Below are positions 1-10,237 of a stretch of 10,237 nucleotides of DNA, piece after piece; the first letter of the stretch is position 1; the number at the start of each line of letters is the position of its first letter. Source of the stretch: an uncultured Aquincola sp. (GTDB taxonomy: Bacteria; Pseudomonadota; Gammaproteobacteria; Burkholderiales; Burkholderiaceae). A program made the position numbers and the translations under genes. The notes under the pieces are model-generated. The model saw only the letters and a list, made by a program, of their open reading frames with translations. It was not told where the DNA came from and ran no database searches. The stretch lies in the NCBI GenBank assembly GCA_937883885.1, contig CAKZXL010000021.1, forward strand, positions 1 to 10,237. Reading direction: 5' to 3'.

Positions 1-1530
<1,530 letters not shown>

Positions 1531-1536
1531 GGGAAC

Positions 1537-1541
1537 AGGAG
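1537..1541 (+). promoter_or_regulatory. Shine-Dalgarno site of rpoC
   Basis: AGGAG lies 7 bases before the rpoC ATG at 1549, within the 18-base rpoB-rpoC gap. It fixes the rpoC start and fits independent initiation on a shared rpoBC mRNA. Confidence 0.85.
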
Positions 1542-1548
1542 AAAAGGC

Positions 1549-5772
<4,224 letters not shown>

Positions 5773-5813
5773 GGCCGGACAGACAGGCCGCCCGCGCGGT
5801 GGCCTGCATCTGG

Positions 5814-5840
5814 AGGGGGCGGCTTCGGCTGCCCCTTTTT
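5814..5840 (+). terminator. Intrinsic terminator after rpoC, UUCG-capped
   Basis: GGGGCGGC (5816-5823) pairs with GCTGCCCC (5828-5835), giving eight base pairs with one G-T wobble. The loop is TTCG closed by C-G, the very stable UUCG tetraloop. Five T residues follow (5836-5840). Bases 5814-5815 can extend the stem with A-T and G-T pairs. It starts 41 bases after the rpoC stop and has a T tract only in the rpoC direction, so it ends the rpoBC transcript and should not stop transcription from the opposing PIN gene. Confidence 0.9.
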
Positions 5841-5854
5841 CATTGGCGGTGCCC

Positions 5855-5886
5855 CGAGCTCGCTGCGCTCGCTCCTCCTGAGGAGG
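5855..5886. repeat. Paired short GC-rich palindromes between the rpoC terminator and the PIN stop codon
   Basis: Two dyads sit side by side. CGAGC (5855-5859) is complementary to GCTCG (5867-5871) around a 7-base loop. CCTCCT (5874-5879) is complementary to AGGAGG (5881-5886) around a single base. On the minus strand they follow the PIN stop codon by 5 bases, so they could protect or end that mRNA, but no T tract follows in that direction. They could also be a copy of a dispersed GC-rich repeat, which cannot be tested in this window. Confidence 0.35.
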
Positions 5887-5891
5887 CGTGT

Positions 5892-6365
5892 TCAGCCTTG
5901 GGCTGGACCGGCGGCTGAACGCATCTGTTCGATGCAGCGCTCGGGCGTCTGCACCTCCACGCCCCAGCGGCGGGCGCGTTTGGCCAGCTTGAGCAGCGCG
6001 CGGTCGCGTGTGACCAGCCAGCGCGCCTGCCACACCACGGCGGCGTCGATGAACACCTGGTCGTCGGCATCGCTGCAGTGCAGGCGCTGCGTGACGCCCG
6101 GCACCGGCGCCGGCTGCATCCGGACATGGCTGCACCAGGCCTGCAGCACCGGTTCGGCGGGCTGGTCGCCCAGCCGGCCGCCCAGCCCGCGCGACAGCAC
6201 GTGCGCCAGCTCATCGCGCATGCGCTCGCAGCCCAGCCAGCGCAGGCGGCCGGCGGCGATCTGCTCGAACAGCGGCGTCACCGCCGGGTTGCGGAACACC
6301 AGCCAGTCCAGCGCGACGTTGGTGTCGACGACCACGGCGTCGGGCTCGGGCGGGTTCAGGGTCAT
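5892..6365 (-). CDS. PIN-domain protein, possible ribonuclease of the PIN_3 / COG1569 type
   Basis: This 157-residue protein fits the PIN fold, a small metal-dependent RNase domain. From the N-terminus, [10 protein letters not shown] gives the first acid, Asp14. [10 protein letters not shown] gives Glu52. [13 protein letters not shown] contains Asp99, Asp101 and Asp102, and [10 protein letters not shown] gives Asp121. The arrangement, with a late LVTxDxxLL strand and a closing [10 protein letters not shown], resembles the family often labelled putative toxin-antitoxin toxin component, PIN family. The metal-binding acids look intact, so activity is plausible, but the target is unknown. I chose ATG at 6365 because an in-frame extension to 6641 would run antisense into rpsL and adds only basic, low-complexity residues. 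No good Shine-Dalgarno is visible, so the start is less certain than the domain. There is no signal peptide or membrane segment. The gene is convergent with rpoC and divergent from rpsL. No adjacent antitoxin gene is seen, so a housekeeping RNA-processing role or an orphan toxin are both possible. Confidence 0.85.
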   Translation of the reverse strand: MTLNPPEPDAVVVDTNVALDWLVFRNPAVTPLFEQIAAGRLRWLGCERMRDELAHVLSRGLGGRLGDQPAEPVLQAWCSHVRMQPAPVPGVTQRLHCSDADDQVFIDAAVVWQARWLVTRDRALLKLAKRARRWGVEVQTPERCIEQMRSAAGPAQG

Positions 6366-6369
6366 CGGC

Positions 6370-6399
6370 TTGCGCGGCTCATTGAACTGCGAATATACT
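6370..6399 (+). promoter_or_regulatory. Candidate sigma-70 promoter of the rpsL operon
   Basis: TATACT (6394-6399) matches the -10 consensus at five of six positions. TTGCGC (6370-6375) is a partial -35 match at an 18-base spacing. Transcription would start near 6406, leaving a leader of about 130 bases before rpsL. This is the only AT-rich island between the PIN gene and rpsL, and a promoter is needed because rpoC ends in a terminator. The -35 lies five bases from the PIN start codon, so polymerase bound here would cover the PIN start region. Confidence 0.6.
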
Positions 6400-6404
6400 C
6401 GCAG
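6387..6404. promoter_or_regulatory. Perfect 18-base palindrome over the rpsL -10 element (possible operator)
   Basis: CTGCGA (6387-6392) and TCGCAG (6399-6404) are exact inverted repeats around the six-base centre ATATAC. The site contains the TATACT -10 element on the plus strand and a TATATT on the minus strand, 21 bases upstream of the PIN start codon. It would lie upstream of both expected transcription starts, so it fits a DNA-binding site better than an RNA hairpin. The binding protein is unknown, and operator function is an inference from symmetry and position. Confidence 0.4.
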
Positions 6405-6424
6405 GTTCTTCGGCAGATTCTGCT

Positions 6425-6483
6425 GCGCTCTTTGTCGCCTGCTGCGCCCCGCGCGGCGCTCAGGTCGTCCCACACAAGAGCGC
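6425..6483 (+). promoter_or_regulatory. Structured rpsL leader with nested hairpin and boxA-like motif
   Basis: GCGCTCTT (6425-6432) is fully complementary to AAGAGCGC (6476-6483), and the stem can continue with G6434-C6475 and T6435-A6474 past one bulged T. Inside, CCTG (6438-6441) pairs with CAGG (6461-6464) and GCGCC (6444-6448) pairs with GGCGC (6455-6459) around a six-base loop. The 5' arm contains CGCTCTTTG (6426-6434), close to the boxA consensus YGCTCTTTA that NusB-S10 binds in rRNA leaders. No T tract follows, so this is not a simple terminator. Pairing is clear on paper; folding in the cell and any antitermination role are inferred. Confidence 0.45.
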
Positions 6484-6537
6484 TGTGGCTTCTCCCGACA
6501 GAAAAAATTGCGTGACTTCAAACGGGAACAAGTCCAC

Positions 6538-6915
6538 ATGCCTACCATCAACCAGCTCGTGCGCCACGGCCGTGAGGTCGAAGCCACGAAGTCCAAGTCG
6601 CCTGCCATGCAGGGCGGCCCCCAGCGCCGCGGTGTCTGCACCCGCGTCTACACCACGACCCCGAAGAAGCCGAACTCGGCGCTGCGTAAGGTCGCCAAGG
6701 TGCGCCTGACCAACGGTTTCGAGGTCATCTCGTACATCGGCGGTGAAGGCCACAACCTGCAGGAACACAGCGTCGTGCTCGTGCGCGGCGGCCGTGTGAA
6801 GGACCTGCCCGGTGTGCGTTACCACATCGTGCGCGGCTCCCTCGACCTGCAAGGCGTCAAGGACCGCAAGCAATCTCGCTCCAAGTACGGCGCCAAGCGC
6901 CCGAAGAAGGCCTAA
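6538..6915 (+). CDS. rpsL: 30S ribosomal protein S12
   Basis: S12 sits at the decoding centre of the 30S subunit and helps monitor codon-anticodon pairing. The protein has 125 residues, one more than E. coli S12, and the whole length is recognisable. The loop [12 protein letters not shown] carries Lys43, and [10 protein letters not shown] carries Lys88, Asp89 and Pro91 (numbered with the initiator Met). These are the usual sites of streptomycin-resistance mutations and all are wild type, so this allele should be sensitive. Asp89 is the residue methylthiolated by RimO in many bacteria. The start at 6538 gives the family opening [12 protein letters not shown]. The in-frame sequence upstream lies in the leader and antisense to the PIN gene and is not coding. 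The Shine-Dalgarno is modest (GGGA at 6524-6527, 10 bases before ATG). It is the first gene of the str unit here. Confidence 0.99.
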   Translation: MPTINQLVRHGREVEATKSKSPAMQGGPQRRGVCTRVYTTTPKKPNSALRKVAKVRLTNGFEVISYIGGEGHNLQEHSVVLVRGGRVKDLPGVRYHIVRGSLDLQGVKDRKQSRSKYGAKRPKKA

Positions 6916-6925
6916 GGCCACCAGC

Positions 6926-7012
6926 GCGATCGGCCGCAAGCCGGTTGCACGTTGCGGAGGGCCCCAGGGCTCGCCGAGTAAGTGGATGGTTGTTTCAGGC
7001 TATGGCCATCCA
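6926..7012 (+). promoter_or_regulatory. rpsL-rpsG spacer with two stem-loops, candidate S7 feedback site
   Basis: The spacer of 148 bases is larger than ribosome spacing needs. GCGATCGGC (6926-6934) pairs with GCCGGTTGC (6940-6948), nine pairs with two G-T wobbles around the loop CGCAA. Further on, TGGATGG (6983-6989) pairs perfectly with CCATCCA (7006-7012) around a 16-base loop. In E. coli, S7 binds the rpsL-rpsG intercistronic mRNA and represses rpsG and downstream translation. The position here fits such a site, but I have not matched these hairpins to the E. coli structure or to the S7 site in 16S rRNA. Confidence 0.4.
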
Positions 7013-7063
7013 AGGCAAGGGCACGAAGCTCGCGCCAACTGAAGCTGATAAAGGAAGACTCCC

Positions 7064-7534
7064 ATGCCGCGTCGCCGCGAAGTACCCAAGCGCGAGATCC
7101 TGCCCGACCCGAAGTTCGGCAGCGTCGATCTCTCGAAGTTCATGAACGTCGTGATGGAATCCGGCAAGAAGGCCGTGGCCGAGCGCATCATTTACGGTGC
7201 CCTCGACCAGGTCGAGAAGAAGGCCAACAAGGATCCGCTCGAGATCTTCATGACCGCGCTGAACAACGTGAAGCCGATGGTCGAAGTCAAGAGCCGCCGC
7301 GTCGGTGGTGCGAACTACCAAGTTCCCGTGGAAGTTCGCCCCGTCCGCCGCATGGCGCTCGCGATGCGCTGGCTCAAGGACTCCGCCCGCAAGCGTGGCG
7401 AGAAGTCGATGGCCGCGCGCCTGGCCAATGAGCTGCTGGAGGCCTCTGAAGGCCGCGGCGGCGCGATGAAGAAGCGCGACGAAGTGCACCGCATGGCAGA
7501 GGCCAACAAGGCCTTCTCGCACTTCCGCTTCTAA
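7064..7534 (+). CDS. rpsG: 30S ribosomal protein S7
   Basis: S7 nucleates assembly of the head of the 30S subunit and lies near the E site. The 156 residues match the common short form, the same length as S7 of E. coli B. The protein opens with the basic [20 protein letters not shown], has the conserved core [20 protein letters not shown] (about residues 76-95) in the RNA-binding beta hairpin region, and ends with [16 protein letters not shown]. An AAGGA site (7051-7055) lies 8 bases before the ATG and supports the start. The gene is in the str unit after rpsL. In E. coli, S7 is the translational repressor of this operon, and the long structured upstream spacer makes the same plausible here. 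Confidence 0.99.
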   Translation: MPRRREVPKREILPDPKFGSVDLSKFMNVVMESGKKAVAERIIYGALDQVEKKANKDPLEIFMTALNNVKPMVEVKSRRVGGANYQVPVEVRPVRRMALAMRWLKDSARKRGEKSMAARLANELLEASEGRGGAMKKRDEVHRMAEANKAFSHFRF

Positions 7535-7558
7535 GTCGTCCCAGTCCTACGTTCCCCT

Positions 7559-7595
7559 GGCCGCTCTTCGGGTTTGCACCAACCCGCGAGCGGCC
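7559..7595 (+). promoter_or_regulatory. Large stem-loop between rpsG and fusA
   Basis: GGCCGCTC (7559-7566) is perfectly complementary to GAGCGGCC (7588-7595). Inside, CGGGTT (7569-7574) pairs with AACCCG (7581-7586), leaving a TT/C internal loop and a six-base terminal loop. The 14-pair hairpin ends ten bases before the fusA Shine-Dalgarno. What follows (CCTGTATTTGG) is not a T tract, so this is unlikely to be a full intrinsic terminator. Possible roles are partial attenuation, an mRNA processing or stability element, or tuning of fusA translation. The 5' arm includes CGCTCTT (7562-7568), a partial boxA-like match. Confidence 0.5.
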
Positions 7596-7604
7596 CCTGT
7601 ATTT

Positions 7605-7608
7605 GGAG
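7605..7608 (+). promoter_or_regulatory. Shine-Dalgarno site that decides the fusA start
   Basis: GGAG lies 7 bases before the ATG at 7616. An in-frame ATG at 7574 would add 14 residues but falls inside the stem-loop, so 7616 is the real start. Confidence 0.85.
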
Positions 7609-7615
7609 CAACACC

Positions 7616-9718
<2,103 letters not shown>

Positions 9719-9732
9719 GCAACCACAACCAG

Positions 9733-9789
9733 CCGGTCTTCGGCCGGGTGCCGTCCGCTGCCAGTGACGGACGAACCAGCACCCGGTCG
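9733..9789 (+). promoter_or_regulatory. fusA-tuf spacer with two mutually exclusive RNA structures
   Basis: CGGCCGGGTGC (9741-9751) pairs with GCACCCGGTCG (9779-9789), 11 pairs with one wobble. The stem continues directly with CGTCCG (9752-9757) against CGGACG (9768-9773), with a five-base bulge on the 3' side. A competing hairpin uses CCGG (9733-9736) with CCGG (9744-9747), plus C9738-G9743, around a TTCG loop and one bulged T. The two share bases 9743-9747 and cannot form together. CCGGTC occurs in both competing strands (9733-9738 and 9783-9788). No T tract follows the large stem. The pairing is visible; a regulatory switch is an inference. Confidence 0.45.
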
Positions 9790-9803
9790 GAAACCTAAAA
9801 CCT

Positions 9804-9824
9804 GAGCACTGGCACTGCTCTTTG
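9804..9824 (+). promoter_or_regulatory. Small hairpin with boxA-like motif before tuf
   Basis: GAGCA (9804-9808) pairs with TGCTC (9816-9820) around a seven-base loop. The 3' arm runs into TGCTCTTTG (9816-9824), which matches boxA YGCTCTTTA at eight of nine positions and shares the 8-mer GCTCTTTG with the rpsL leader. It ends 4 bases before the tuf Shine-Dalgarno. Three T residues are too few for a confident terminator. Confidence 0.35.
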
Positions 9825-9840
9825 ATACGGAGAAATTGAA

Positions 9841-10237
9841 ATGGCAAAAGGTAAATTCGAGCGGACCAAGCCGCACGTCAACGTGGGGACGATCGGCCAC
9901 GTGGACCATGGCAAGACGACGCTGACGGCGGCGATCACGACGATCCTGTCGGCCAAGTTCGGCGGCGAAGCCAAGGCGTACGACCAGATCGACGCGGCGC
10001 CGGAAGAAAAGGCGCGTGGCATCACGATCAACACCGCGCACGTCGAGTACGAGACCGCCAACCGCCACTACGCGCACGTGGACTGCCCGGGCCACGCCGA
10101 CTACGTGAAGAACATGATCACGGGTGCGGCGCAGATGGACGGCGCGATCCTGGTGTGCTCGGCCGCTGACGGCCCGATGCCCCAGACCCGCGAACACATC
10201 CTGCTGTCGCGTCAGGTTGGCGTTCCTTACATCATCG
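9841..10237 (+). CDS. tuf: Translation elongation factor Tu, N-terminal 132 residues (3' end outside window)
   Basis: EF-Tu delivers aminoacyl-tRNA to the ribosomal A site as a ternary complex with GTP. The visible part is the first two thirds of the GTPase domain. G1 is GHVDHGKT (residues 19-26), the switch I segment RGITINTAH contains Thr62, and G3 DCPGH (81-85) contains the catalytic His85. A GGAGA site at 9829 lies 8 bases before the ATG, and [14 protein letters not shown] is the family opening. The gene continues past the right edge; the cut is the window boundary, not a truncation. Betaproteobacteria often carry two nearly identical tuf genes, and the position after fusA corresponds to the str-operon copy, but the copy number cannot be judged here. 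Confidence 0.98.
   Translation, partial: MAKGKFERTKPHVNVGTIGHVDHGKTTLTAAITTILSAKFGGEAKAYDQIDAAPEEKARGITINTAHVEYETANRHYAHVDCPGHADYVKNMITGAAQMDGAILVCSAADGPMPQTREHILLSRQVGVPYII

Noticed and set aside
6362..6382. A six-codon minus-strand reading frame (MSRASR) whose TGA overlaps the PIN ATG
   Set aside because: It could give translational coupling, but it has no ribosome-binding site and is too short to separate from chance.
5932..6537. Upstream in-frame extension of rpsL by about 200 codons
   Set aside because: It is antisense to the PIN gene and then crosses the promoter and leader. S12 family length and opening residues fix the start at 6538.
6366..6641. N-terminal extension of the PIN protein by 92 residues
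   Set aside because: It would overlap rpsL and its leader on the opposite strand, contains basic low-complexity sequence, and places the PIN core unusually far from the N-terminus.
6538..6915. Possible streptomycin-resistance substitutions in S12
   Set aside because: Lys43, Lys88 and Pro91 are all wild type, so there is no resistance signature.
7002..7145. An ATG-started frame across the rpsL-rpsG spacer running into rpsG out of frame
   Set aside because: It has no family resemblance or ribosome-binding site and ends inside rpsG. The spacer is better explained as structured RNA.
9821..9840. A possible separate tuf promoter around TTTGAT
   Set aside because: No acceptable -35 lies at the right spacing, and the short distance to the ATG would leave almost no leader.

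Overview
This window is a GC-rich bacterial chromosome segment. It carries the junction between the RNA polymerase genes and the str (streptomycin) ribosomal operon: rpoB (3' part), rpoC, a PIN-domain gene on the opposite strand, rpsL, rpsG, fusA and tuf (5' part). Strongly GC-biased third codon positions, the protein sequences and the order rpoB-rpoC-rpsL-rpsG-fusA-tuf all suggest a betaproteobacterium, probably Burkholderiales (Comamonadaceae or the Rubrivivax/Leptothrix/Ideonella group). This placement is by recognition, not by a database search.

Layout. Bases 1-1530 encode the last 509 residues of the RNA polymerase beta subunit. After an 18-base gap with a clear Shine-Dalgarno comes full-length rpoC (1549-5772), with its zinc cysteines, catalytic aspartate triad and trigger loop intact. 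A UUCG-capped intrinsic terminator (5814-5840) closes that transcription unit. Next, on the minus strand, is a 157-residue PIN-domain protein (5892-6365), convergent with rpoC and divergent from rpsL. The rpsL promoter region (6370-6399) begins only five bases from the PIN start codon, and a perfect 18-base palindrome overlies its -10 element. A structured leader of about 130 bases precedes rpsL (6538-6915), followed by rpsG (7064-7534), fusA (7616-9718) and tuf (9841 to the window edge).

How the genes work together. RpoB and RpoC form the catalytic core of RNA polymerase. S12 and S7 are the decoding-centre and head-domain proteins of the 30S subunit. EF-G and EF-Tu are the two elongation GTPases. 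All look like ordinary functional housekeeping proteins, and the residues that matter for streptomycin sensitivity in S12 are wild type. The less ordinary content is the PIN gene, which has no visible antitoxin partner, and the spacers of the str operon. These hold several strong stem-loops that are not U-tract terminators, plus a GCTCTTTG motif that resembles the NusB/S10-binding boxA, present in the rpsL leader and again just before tuf. I see no mobile element, CRISPR array, tRNA or rRNA, and no wholly new multigene system.
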